Origin: CAG-411 sp050875145
Lineage (GTDB): Bacteria; Bacillota; Clostridia; Lachnospirales; Lachnospiraceae
Assembly: GCA_050875145.1 (NCBI GenBank)
Contig: JBNMLH010000006.1
Coordinates: 1-64,000, forward strand
Length of the DNA: 64,000 nucleotides
Direction of reading: 5' to 3'
Shown one piece after another: positions 1 to 8,385 of the stretch (positions within the stretch are counted from its first letter, which is position 1; every line of letters begins with the position of its first letter). The position numbers and the translations under genes are program-made. The notes beneath the pieces are model-generated. The model did not search any database, had not been told where the DNA came from, and was given only the letters and a program-made list of their open reading frames with translations.

Positions 1-3000
1 ATCTAAGATTATACTTACCAATGTATCAATGACAGCAATAGATGATTATGAATTTGATAACTGTAAAGGTTTGCAGGAAATTGAATTGCCAACAGGACTA
101 ACAAAGATTGGAAAGTTTGCGTTTAGAAACTGTAATAAATTGAAAACCATTGAATTGCCTGAAACGGTGACAAATATAGAAGAATCTGCCTTTGATGCAT
201 GTACCAGTCTGGATACGATTAATATTCCGGCAGGTGTAAATGTAATTGGAAAGGGAGCATTTGGTGGTTGTACTTCCTTAAAAAGAGTAGAAATTACAAA
301 TGGAAATGTATCCCTAGGTGCTTCTGTGTTTGAGGGATGTTCAGCTTTGGAGACGGTAAGTTTACCAGAAGGAATCAAAAAGATACCGGCATCTTTTTGT
401 GCATCCACTGGTATCAAAACGATTACAATACCAACTACGGTCACTGAAATTGGACAGACCGCTTTTCTTGGTACATTTAATTTGAGTGGAATTGATTTAT
501 CAAAATGCACCAGTTTAGTTACAATTGGAAACAACGCATTTGCAGGAAGTGGAATACAAGCAATTACATTGCCGACTTCTTTGAAATTGATAAAAAGTAA
601 TGCGTTTGAAGCATCGTCCATAAGAGAAATTTCTATTCCAGACTCTGTAATGGGTACTGGTGATGATGTAGAAGAAGGGGGAATTGAAACCCACGCATTT
701 TGGAATTGTTCGAGTTTGAAAAAGGTTAGTTTGTCAAAAGGCATATCTGTCTTACAGGAAGGCGTTTTTGAAGGATGTAGCGGACTTACACAGGTAGAAA
801 TAAGAGATGCAGAAAACAGTATTTTATCTAGTATTGAAGATAGTGCATTTAGAGGATGTAATAGTCTGTCTGATACAGATTTCTTAAAGAAATTAACCAA
901 ATTAAAAACAATAAAGAAAAATGCATTCACTTATGTGTTGCCAAGCAATTATAATCAGGAAGATATTTATGGAAATTTAGCTATTTCCAATGGTTTACAA
1001 TCTATTTATGTTCCAGATTGTGTGACAGATATAGAGGAACATGCTTTTGATAAGCAGGTAAATGTAAAAAATATTTATATGGGAAAAAGTGTAACAGCTA
1101 TTGCGAATAGTCTATTTTCAGGTTTTACGAATTTAAGAAACATTACGTTGCCTTCGCAGTTGCAAAGTATTGGTGATAGTGCTTTTGAAGATTGTATGCA
1201 GTTATCCGCTATTACATTTCCAGATACATTACAAAAGATTGGGAGTAAAGCGTTTAAAGGATGTAGTGTGGCAAAAACAATACAGAATGTGGCGTACCAT
1301 GCCCGTTATGTAGAAAAATCTAAAATTTACAATGAGAGACCTGCGGAAAATGCTACGGTAGGAGAATATTTGATCTATACGAAAGATGAAGAAGGAAATC
1401 AACAAATTAAAGAAACGTACATGGATCGTTCTGCACAATTAACAGAGAGTCAATATGCGGAAAAGGGTTCTCCAAGTAGTTATGAATTGGTGTACATAGT
1501 TGCGGAAAAAAGATATGCAATGCCAAGTGAAGTGTCGTATGATTCTAATGATGGAACGCAGTATACATGCTATACATATGATAAAGAGCAAGGCGTGATT
1601 TCTGATATTAAGAATATAAGGTCTACTTCTGAAAATTTAAAATCAGGAGTTAGTTTAGTACCGAAGGATGGTTATGTAGGATATTATGTCAGAGAAAGTA
1701 TGTCGAATCAGTTATATGTGACGAATTATACTGGCTTAACTTCCGTAGAATTGCCAAATAGCGTTACGGAAATTGGGGAGAGTGCATTTGCGGATTGCTA
1801 TAATTTGGAAAAAATTACCTTATCTGAGCGAATGACAGCTTTACCAAATGATGCGTTTTCAATTTCTGAACGTGAATTGTTAAATAAGACGGATTGGCTG
1901 AATAAGGGCGAGGTTTGTTATAAAAAGTATGTGTATTCTAGAAAACTGACGTTGCCAGAAGCAATTCAAACCATTGGGGAAAATGCGTTTAAAAACAATG
2001 CCAATATGATATTGAGCAAAAATACTTTGCCAAAAGAATTGGTGAGTATCGGAAATTCTGCTTTTGAAGAGTGTCGTAGTTTTACGGAAATCATTATCCC
2101 GTCTAAGACAAAGAGTATAGGGGAACGTGCTTTTTATGGTTGTTGTGAATATAAAAAATTAGATGCCTTATTGCATGGATATGAACAGTATATACTAGAT
2201 GAAAAAGACGGTCTGAAAGAAATTGATTTAGGACAGGCAAATTCTTTGGAGAGCATTGGAAATTTTGCATTTGGAATAACATTGATACAGCAATGTAGCA
2301 TTCCAGAGGGTGTAACAACGGTAAGTCAGGGATTGTTCCAGGATTGTCAGTATTTACAAAAAGTAGTGTGTTCCGAAAAAACAAATGCAATAAAAGCAGA
2401 CGTATTTAGAAATTGTAGAAAATTAGTTTCTATTACGGTGCCTGCGAAAGCAACAATAAGCTATAATGCATTTCGAGGATATATGATTGGTGAGTTTAGT
2501 TTTTCAGTAACAGACCCAGAGCCAGTCAGCGTATCAATTGGAGAAGTAGAATCCTTATCAATTAATACATTTCTTGCAGATTATTTGAGAAATGGAATAA
2601 AAGTGACAGAAAAGGATGGTACAACTGGATTTTTACAGATGGAACCAGCTACAACAGAGCAGATTAATAGTTGGAATATTTATAAAGCAAACGTAAAAGG
2701 GCTTAAGGAAGGTACAACCAAAATCAGCATGGAAGGAACAATTAATTTCTTTATGTATGATGATACTGTTATTGCAAAAGCACCGGAAGTAACAGTGACT
2801 GTAAATGTTACAAAGAAAAAATGTACAGCTATTGAAGATACAAACAGCAATCCTGTTGTTAGTATCGAAAAGAAAGGAATTGAGCTTTCACCTAGAATTA
2901 TACCTGCGGATTGTTCCGAGGCAAATGTGTGGACAAGTGGAAACTATTCTGTTGCACAGGTAGAACCACACACATATTTGAAAGATGGAGTTGCAACGGT

Positions 3001-4603
3001 AAGTTCTTCTGCTATTGTGGTGCCGAAAGGACTTGGAACAAGCAAAGTAACGTTAAAGTGTGGCTCTGTTACCAAAGAATATCAGGTTAATGTGGTAGTT
3101 CCTGCAACGGGTATTAATTTGGCACAAAAAGAAGTGGAACTGAAAGAGGATTCTGGAAAGAGTGTAAAAATAACACCTACGTTGACATATGACACAAGTA
3201 AATATACAGAAGAACAATGGAATAATTATAAAGATATTGTAGAGTATAAAAGTGCAGATACAGGTGTTGCCAAAGTATCTGGAGATGGTGTGATAGAGCC
3301 GGTATCTGCTGGAGTTACGACCGTTACAATAACAGCGCTTGGTAGTGGAGTAAGTACAACATGTCAGGTTGTGGTTGCAGCGGATGAGACTATGGTGTAC
3401 ATGGTTGATGAAAAGGGAAATGCCATTGACAAGAATGTACCTTTGACGGTTCAGGCTGGAGATGAGTTTACAATGCACTTTGCTACAAATCCGTCTGACT
3501 CATTGGATGCGATTAAATATGAGTTTGATACAAATGATATGTTTAAGTTTGTAAAATCCGATACAACACCTGTAAAGACAGAAAATGCAGGTACCCAATA
3601 CAAAACTACATCTATGACATTTGTGGCGAATAAAGTTGGTACAGGAAAAATCAGCATTTTACCTGAAAAGTATAAAAATAAGCAAAATGTAGTGGCTACA
3701 CGGACAATAAATGTTATTGCAGATACAAAGGAAGTTGTATTTGCGCCTGTCAATAAAATAAATGTAGGTGAAAGTAAGGCAGTATTTGGATATGCAACAT
3801 CTGTGGTAGGAAAGGCAGAAAAAATCGAAGATGTAAAAAATATTACAACAGACAATATTTATTTTACTTCATCTGATGTTACGAAAGCTACCGTTGACTC
3901 TAGGACTGGGGTTGTAACTGCATTAGCCAATGGTAAAGTTACGATTTATATGCATATTGATAATGCAAATGATCCAGCTAAAAATCAAGTAAAGAGTTTA
4001 GAATTGGAAATTTCGTATCCTGCGGCTACGAAGGTAGTAGTAACGGGAGAAAACAACAAATCTGTTGTTAAGGTTGGAGAAAAATTACAATTAAAAACAT
4101 CACTGATTCCGGCGGAAGCAGTAGATAGCCTTACATATGAGTCTATGACACCAACGATTGCTTCTGTAAGTTCAACAGGACTTGTGACAGGATTAAAGGC
4201 GGGAACGGCACAGATTAAAGTAACAACATCTGAAAAACAGGTTTCTGCTGTGATTGAAATTACAGTAACGAAAAAAGTTATAACAAATAATCCAAGTGCA
4301 ATAAGGCTGGCAATTGCCAAAGTAAAAGGATTAAAGGTAACAAACATAAAAGGGAAAAAGGCGAAGATAACCTGGAAGAAGGCAAAGAATATTAGTGGTT
4401 ATCACATTTTGCTTGCAACAAACAGTAAGTTTACAAAAAATAAAAAGAACATTGTAGTATCAAAGAATGCTGTTAGCAAAACTGTAAGTAAACTGAAAAA
4501 AGGAAAGACCTATTATGTTAAGATTCAGGCATATAAAATGTACAAAGGGAAAAAAGTGTACGGAAAATATACTGCTGCAAAGAAGGTAAAAATTAAAAAG
4601 TAA
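1..4603 (+). CDS. BspA-like leucine-rich-repeat surface protein, 5' end cut by window
   Basis: The reading frame is open from the window edge (first full codon at base 2), so the ATG at 29 is probably internal and the signal peptide lies outside. About 1533 residues are visible. Up to about base 2500 there are many BspA/LRR_5-type repeats of roughly 23 residues, with the recurring pattern L-x-x-I-x-x-x-A-F-x-x-C-x-x-L. From about 2500 the protein changes to beta-rich, Thr/Val-rich segments, including bacterial Ig-like (BIG2) domains at about 3100-3380 and 4020-4275. The C-terminus (about 4318-4600) is a very Lys-rich fibronectin-III-like domain. No LPxTG sorting motif is seen, so the basic C-terminal domain may bind the wall electrostatically (inference). 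BspA-family proteins are usually adhesins or surface-binding proteins. The family call is firm; the ligand is unknown. Confidence 0.88.
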   Translation, partial: SKIILTNVSMTAIDDYEFDNCKGLQEIELPTGLTKIGKFAFRNCNKLKTIELPETVTNIEESAFDACTSLDTINIPAGVNVIGKGAFGGCTSLKRVEITNGNVSLGASVFEGCSALETVSLPEGIKKIPASFCASTGIKTITIPTTVTEIGQTAFLGTFNLSGIDLSKCTSLVTIGNNAFAGSGIQAITLPTSLKLIKSNAFEASSIREISIPDSVMGTGDDVEEGGIETHAFWNCSSLKKVSLSKGISVLQEGVFEGCSGLTQVEIRDAENSILSSIEDSAFRGCNSLSDTDFLKKLTKLKTIKKNAFTYVLPSNYNQEDIYGNLAISNGLQSIYVPDCVTDIEEHAFDKQVNVKNIYMGKSVTAIANSLFSGFTNLRNITLPSQLQSIGDSAFEDCMQLSAITFPDTLQKIGSKAFKGCSVAKTIQNVAYHARYVEKSKIYNERPAENATVGEYLIYTKDEEGNQQIKETYMDRSAQLTESQYAEKGSPSSYELVYIVAEKRYAMPSEVSYDSNDGTQYTCYTYDKEQGVISDIKNIRSTSENLKSGVSLVPKDGYVGYYVRESMSNQLYVTNYTGLTSVELPNSVTEIGESAFADCYNLEKITLSERMTALPNDAFSISERELLNKTDWLNKGEVCYKKYVYSRKLTLPEAIQTIGENAFKNNANMILSKNTLPKELVSIGNSAFEECRSFTEIIIPSKTKSIGERAFYGCCEYKKLDALLHGYEQYILDEKDGLKEIDLGQANSLESIGNFAFGITLIQQCSIPEGVTTVSQGLFQDCQYLQKVVCSEKTNAIKADVFRNCRKLVSITVPAKATISYNAFRGYMIGEFSFSVTDPEPVSVSIGEVESLSINTFLADYLRNGIKVTEKDGTTGFLQMEPATTEQINSWNIYKANVKGLKEGTTKISMEGTINFFMYDDTVIAKAPEVTVTVNVTKKKCTAIEDTNSNPVVSIEKKGIELSPRIIPADCSEANVWTSGNYSVAQVEPHTYLKDGVATVSSSAIVVPKGLGTSKVTLKCGSVTKEYQVNVVVPATGINLAQKEVELKEDSGKSVKITPTLTYDTSKYTEEQWNNYKDIVEYKSADTGVAKVSGDGVIEPVSAGVTTVTITALGSGVSTTCQVVVAADETMVYMVDEKGNAIDKNVPLTVQAGDEFTMHFATNPSDSLDAIKYEFDTNDMFKFVKSDTTPVKTENAGTQYKTTSMTFVANKVGTGKISILPEKYKNKQNVVATRTINVIADTKEVVFAPVNKINVGESKAVFGYATSVVGKAEKIEDVKNITTDNIYFTSSDVTKATVDSRTGVVTALANGKVTIYMHIDNANDPAKNQVKSLELEISYPAATKVVVTGENNKSVVKVGEKLQLKTSLIPAEAVDSLTYESMTPTIASVSSTGLVTGLKAGTAQIKVTTSEKQVSAVIEITVTKKVITNNPSAIRLAIAKVKGLKVTNIKGKKAKITWKKAKNISGYHILLATNSKFTKNKKNIVVSKNAVSKTVSKLKKGKTYYVKIQAYKMYKGKKVYGKYTAAKKVKIKK

Positions 4604-4621
4604 ATAGGTGATAAAACGTGG

Positions 4622-4667
4622 CTGTGCATTAACGATTTTAATCGTTAGTGCACAGTCTCTTTTTTTG
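4622..4667 (+). terminator. Rho-independent terminator after the BspA-like gene
   Basis: A perfect 15-bp stem (4622-4636 pairs with 4641-4655) with a 4-base loop is followed by a T-rich run at 4656-4667. It lies 18 bases after the stop codon. Confidence 0.9.
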
Positions 4668-4930
4668 TGGACTTTAGTCTGTTGAGCCATTTTCCCTTTT
4701 TTATATTCCCAAAAAGGAAAAAAGTATGATATTACAAACAAAATTATAAATAAGTGAAACGATATGATTAGTGAAAAACATCTCGTTATCAAAAATGAAT
4801 TGTAGTACACAATCTAATGCAAAATCTTTATTTAATGATGTATTTGAAAGTGAAAGGAATATTTTTAGTTCTTTTTTCTACAATGAATTTACACAATTAG
4901 AAAAAGAAAAAATGAACATAAAAAGAAAAG
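4668..4930. other. Gene-free AT-rich spacer with a possible ORF relic
   Basis: No RNA gene or repeat is recognised. The frame from 4771 (GTG) to 4938 stays open for 55 codons with protein-like composition (an acidic, Phe-rich middle and a Lys-rich end). It has no convincing ribosome binding site, and its 3' end overlaps the promoter of the next operon. It may be a decayed gene fragment or chance. Confidence 0.3.
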
Positions 4931-4959
4931 TTGAATAAAAAAAGAAAAAGTGATACAAT
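4931..4959 (+). promoter_or_regulatory. Sigma-A promoter for the ABC exporter operon
   Basis: TTGAAT (4931-4936), a 17-base spacer, then TACAAT (4954-4959). It sits 35 bases before the first permease start, which has the ribosome binding site GGAAGGAG at about 4980. Confidence 0.6.
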
Positions 4960-4994
4960 GTTTTGTGCAATCCCAAAATAGGAAGGAGTAAACC

Positions 4995-6068
4995 ATGAAG
5001 ATAAAAAAAATTTTTCGGCACTCCTATGTGAGTGTCCTTTTTGTTGTAGGACTTGCAATTTCTTGTTTTGTGCTTATTAACGTATCTGATTTAGTTAGTA
5101 ATATGTTGCAAGATAACCAAAATTTGCATCAATATAAATTTGAAAGGTATATTACTGTTTCACCCATGAACAAGGATTCTTATACAGCGGATGCATTATC
5201 TTGTGCAGAGAAAATAACAAAGGGGAATATTTTTGTTAAATCTCTTGTAGAATTGAACAAAAGCCTTGACCAATATACGATACGTGTTTTGATGAAACAA
5301 AATGAAGAAACTGGATTGTCTTATACGAAATTAGATAAAAAAAATCAGAAAAATGGAGCTATTATTGGAGAAAGTTTAAAATCTCAACTGTTAGAGGATT
5401 CAGATGGGCATTATGTAGAGTTGAATGGTATACGGATTCCTATTGTTGGAATTTTAGATAACAAATTAACAGGAGGGGTAGATACCTCTTTTTATTTAGT
5501 TTGGGAAAATTGTGATGAAAACTTGCAGCAGATGTTAATATCTTTATTTGGTAATTATTTCGTTTTCTATTATGCTAGTCATGATGATATAGAAGATAGC
5601 TATTTGCAGTTTATAAAAACACTGGCATCTAAAGGTTTTAATGCAGAAGAATATGACGTAATGTACAATGGAGATGTGGAAAATGCTTGGTATGAAATCT
5701 ATCATTCGCTCTTTTTGCCGATTTGTTTTCTTTTTTCAATTTGTAACTGTTTTATTGTATCCTATGTGTGGTTGTTGTACAGAAAGCGAGAAATTGCAAT
5801 TCGAAAAGCATATGGTTATCATACAGGACAACTTGCTATTTTGTTGGGGAAAGATATTTCTGTGTTGACATTAATGGGAAGCGTGCTGGCTGCATTTATG
5901 CAGATGTTATATAGCTTTTTCTTTCATGAATCTTTTTTATCCCAACAGGGATGGAAGAGAAACGGGATTATAGTTATAGGCATATTATGTGTGATTACAA
6001 TGAATGTTTTGTTTGCACTAATAAAAACCAGACAGATACAACCATGCAAAGAGATGGCAGAAGAATAG
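4995..6068 (+). CDS. FtsX/MacB-type ABC transporter permease (first subunit)
   Basis: 357 residues. One N-terminal membrane segment (about residues 13-35) is followed by a roughly 200-residue extracytoplasmic domain and three C-terminal membrane segments, the FtsX/MacB permease layout. The stretch after the second membrane segment (K-R-E-I-A-I-R-K-A-Y-G) is the cytoplasmic coupling motif typical of FtsX domains. It is followed after 9 bases by a second permease and then by an ATPase, so the three form one mechanotransmission-type ABC system. Such systems export peptides or lipoproteins, or confer resistance to antimicrobial peptides. No two-component regulator or peptide substrate gene is adjacent, so the substrate cannot be stated. 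Confidence 0.8.
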   Translation: MKIKKIFRHSYVSVLFVVGLAISCFVLINVSDLVSNMLQDNQNLHQYKFERYITVSPMNKDSYTADALSCAEKITKGNIFVKSLVELNKSLDQYTIRVLMKQNEETGLSYTKLDKKNQKNGAIIGESLKSQLLEDSDGHYVELNGIRIPIVGILDNKLTGGVDTSFYLVWENCDENLQQMLISLFGNYFVFYYASHDDIEDSYLQFIKTLASKGFNAEEYDVMYNGDVENAWYEIYHSLFLPICFLFSICNCFIVSYVWLLYRKREIAIRKAYGYHTGQLAILLGKDISVLTLMGSVLAAFMQMLYSFFFHESFLSQQGWKRNGIIVIGILCVITMNVLFALIKTRQIQPCKEMAEE

Positions 6069-6077
6069 GAGGCATAT

Positions 6078-7319
6078 ATGAAAAATTCATTAATATTTGC
6101 AATGGATTCTATATCTACTCATTTTCGTAAGTTTGTTCTTTCTGTATTACTTGTTTTTGTGTGCAGTTTACTTGTAATGTTTGCACTAATGGCTTATCAT
6201 GGTCAAAATTTAGTATATGAATCTTGTGATCGTGTATTAACAAGAGGGGTAAAGAACACAGGAATTATACAGCTTGTGGAAGATGATTTTTTTAATGATG
6301 GTATACAAAAATATTTGGAACGGTTGTCGAGAAGAAAAGAAATACAGGTAATTGGAGATTGTAGTGAGGATATAGAAACTGCACCTGCTCTGGAAACATT
6401 GTGGAATATCCAAGCGGGGAATTATGGTTCTGAGGATATGGAAGGATACATAACAGGGCTGCATATTGAAGATGTTTCTAAAAATGCTAGTGAGCTTTGT
6501 AATATGAAATTGAGCAGTGGTACACCTGTTGATGAACTTTCGTTTGATGATAAAGATAACTATTATATATATTTAGGTTATGGATTTCGAGATATTCCTG
6601 TTGGAACGAAATATCAAGTAGAGAATGTTACATATCAGGTTGCGGGAATCATAGCGCCAAATCAATCATGGATAAAGGAAGAACTTCTTATGGAGTTTTC
6701 ATCAGAGGTTGGAAATGCAGCACACTCTAGCGATTATATGGTATTCAAAATTCGCAATCAGGAGCCTCCTTTGATGGATTACCTATGGATATCTTCTGCG
6801 GATGGATATTCCATAGATGAAGCTTTAGCTGTGGCGGATCAATTAGCGGAACAATCCAATATTGATATTCATTATTCTTCTTTACAGGAACGCTATGAAG
6901 TTTCACAGACACGCAATATTATTTTGTTGAAGTATTTGTCTCAAATTATAAGAATTGTTGGAATTACGGCAATTCTTATGTTGATTTCGTTACAAATTGT
7001 TTTTATATTGAATAACAGAAGAGAATATGGAATTATGTATGCTATTGGTTTTTCGAAACGCGATATTTTTTGTTCTGCCTTATTTTACAACGCAATAATT
7101 TCAATTGTGGCTTTTTTGCTTGTTTGTCCTTGTTTGTATTGGATTGCGAAAAGGTGGTTTGCAAGTTGTGGAATAGATTATATAGTAAAGCGTATTTTTT
7201 TACCGTATATGTTGCCTGTAGAAGTGGGCATGATTGTTTTGGTGTTACTGGTTATTTCAATTGTAACAAACATCATATTGCACATTTTTACACCTGTGCG
7301 CATGATACGTTCGGAATAA
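6078..7319 (+). CDS. FtsX/MacB-type ABC transporter permease (second subunit)
   Basis: 413 residues with the same topology as its upstream neighbour: an N-terminal membrane segment (about residues 16-40), a large extracytoplasmic domain (about 45-290), then three membrane segments to the end. The motif R-R-E-Y-G-I-M-Y-A-I-G-F-S after the second segment is the FtsX coupling region. The ribosome binding site AGGAGG lies just before the ATG. The two permeases are clearly diverged, so the exporter is probably a heterodimer, unlike the MacB homodimer. This is inferred from gene order and the single ATPase. Confidence 0.82.
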   Translation: MKNSLIFAMDSISTHFRKFVLSVLLVFVCSLLVMFALMAYHGQNLVYESCDRVLTRGVKNTGIIQLVEDDFFNDGIQKYLERLSRRKEIQVIGDCSEDIETAPALETLWNIQAGNYGSEDMEGYITGLHIEDVSKNASELCNMKLSSGTPVDELSFDDKDNYYIYLGYGFRDIPVGTKYQVENVTYQVAGIIAPNQSWIKEELLMEFSSEVGNAAHSSDYMVFKIRNQEPPLMDYLWISSADGYSIDEALAVADQLAEQSNIDIHYSSLQERYEVSQTRNIILLKYLSQIIRIVGITAILMLISLQIVFILNNRREYGIMYAIGFSKRDIFCSALFYNAIISIVAFLLVCPCLYWIAKRWFASCGIDYIVKRIFLPYMLPVEVGMIVLVLLVISIVTNIILHIFTPVRMIRSE

Positions 7320-7409
7320 AGTTACAGCTTTAAGTTTGAAAGAAAAACGTATGTATTTGTGAAAGATATGACAGAATAGAAGCGTTGTATTTTATTATGG
7401 AGGGACAAA

Positions 7410-8072
7410 ATGATAACACTTAAAAATATTACAAAGGACTATGGAAAAGAGGATGCTTGTACACATGCTATTCGTGGAATTAATCTTGATATAGAAAAAG
7501 GCGAATTTTTGGGTATTGTTGGAAGTTCTGGTTCTGGAAAAAGTACGTTACTTCATATATTGGGAGGAATGGATTTAGCTACTTCTGGCGAATATTTATT
7601 TCAAGGAGAAAATGTAGCTTCATTTTCAGAACGTAAGTTGCACGAATTTCGAAAACAAAATATTAGTTTTGTTTTTCAAAATTTTGCATTAATGAATCGG
7701 TATACGGTTTATGAAAATGTAGAAATGCCATTGCGTGCCAGATACATAAAAAATAGAAAAGCCCAGGTTATGGAACAATTAGAAAAAATGGGAATTGCTC
7801 ATTTGAAAGACAAAATGCCGTTGCAGTTATCTGGTGGACAACAGCAAAGATGTGCTATTGCAAGAGCATTGGTTTCAGATACGCCTGTATTACTTGCGGA
7901 TGAACCAACAGGTGCATTGGATCAACGTACGGGAAATGATATTATGAATTATTTTGAAGAAATCAATGATACAGGAAAAACGGTGATTCTCATAACGCAT
8001 GACTTAGCCATTGCGAATAGATGTAAACGGATTGTTCGAATCGAAGACGGATTGCTTGTTCAAAATGATTAG
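7410..8072 (+). CDS. ABC transporter ATP-binding protein (MacB/LolD type)
   Basis: 220 residues, the normal length for a stand-alone LolD/MacB-class ATPase. Visible motifs in order: Walker A GSSGSGKS (residues 38-45), a Q-loop in FVFQNFALM, the signature LSGGQQQR from residue 140, Walker B VLLADEPTGALD, and the H-loop ILITHD. It is preceded by the ribosome binding site GGAGGG and closes the operon begun at 4995. It should energise the two FtsX-type permeases upstream. The 90-base gap before it holds no terminator. Confidence 0.93.
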   Translation: MITLKNITKDYGKEDACTHAIRGINLDIEKGEFLGIVGSSGSGKSTLLHILGGMDLATSGEYLFQGENVASFSERKLHEFRKQNISFVFQNFALMNRYTVYENVEMPLRARYIKNRKAQVMEQLEKMGIAHLKDKMPLQLSGGQQQRCAIARALVSDTPVLLADEPTGALDQRTGNDIMNYFEEINDTGKTVILITHDLAIANRCKRIVRIEDGLLVQND

Positions 8073-8089
8073 AATAAATTTTTATAAAA

Positions 8090-8124
8090 AACATAGATAA
8101 TCATGAAGATTACTATGTTTTTTT
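8090..8124 (+). terminator. Terminator of the ABC exporter operon
   Basis: AACATAG pairs with CTATGTT and TAATC with GATTA (one bulged A), followed by a run of seven T. Confidence 0.8.
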
Positions 8125-8246
8125 AGTTCGTGTAAAATTATTGCAGGAAAAATGGAAAGTCATAGAGAAATTTCTATCTCATTTTCCTACAGTAAATTTG
8201 TATAACCAAAAAATAAAAAAAAGTAGAATAATGAAAGTTGAAGTGG

Positions 8247-8252
8247 TATAAT
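8247..8252 (+). promoter_or_regulatory. Probable -10 element of the pnp promoter
   Basis: TATAAT at 8247-8252. The expected -35 position (8224-8229, TAGAAT) is a poor match, so only the -10 is clear. Transcription from here would give a leader of about 125 bases. Confidence 0.45.
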
Positions 8253-8293
8253 AAAAAAGTATTGTGCCTAGCACAGAGAATAATTGTAAGTAA

Positions 8294-8364
8294 GAAGGCG
8301 TAGACGAGACTTCTATAGAACACACAAGTTTGCTTGCGTGTTGTCTAGTGGTTTCGGCGTCTTC
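8294..8364 (+). promoter_or_regulatory. Structured 5' leader of pnp
   Basis: Three nested helices can form. Outer: 8294-8300 with 8358-8364 (one G-U pair). Middle: 8301-8305 with 8343-8347. Inner: 8319-8328 with 8333-8342 (one A-C mismatch). The whole structure ends 6 bases before the ribosome binding site AAGGAG (8371). In Escherichia coli a long pnp leader hairpin is cut by RNase III and is the target of PNPase autoregulation. A similar role here is inference. Confidence 0.55.
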
Positions 8365-8385
8365 TGGAAAAAGGAGAGAAAACAT

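Noticed and set aside
46..930. 294-codon open frame on the minus strand
   Set aside because: It lies inside the BspA-like gene. The regular leucine-rich repeats leave the antisense frame open; there is no ribosome binding site or recognisable domain.
4460..4810. 116-codon minus-strand frame
   Set aside because: It runs through the strong terminator hairpin and the end of the BspA-like gene; no ribosome binding site.
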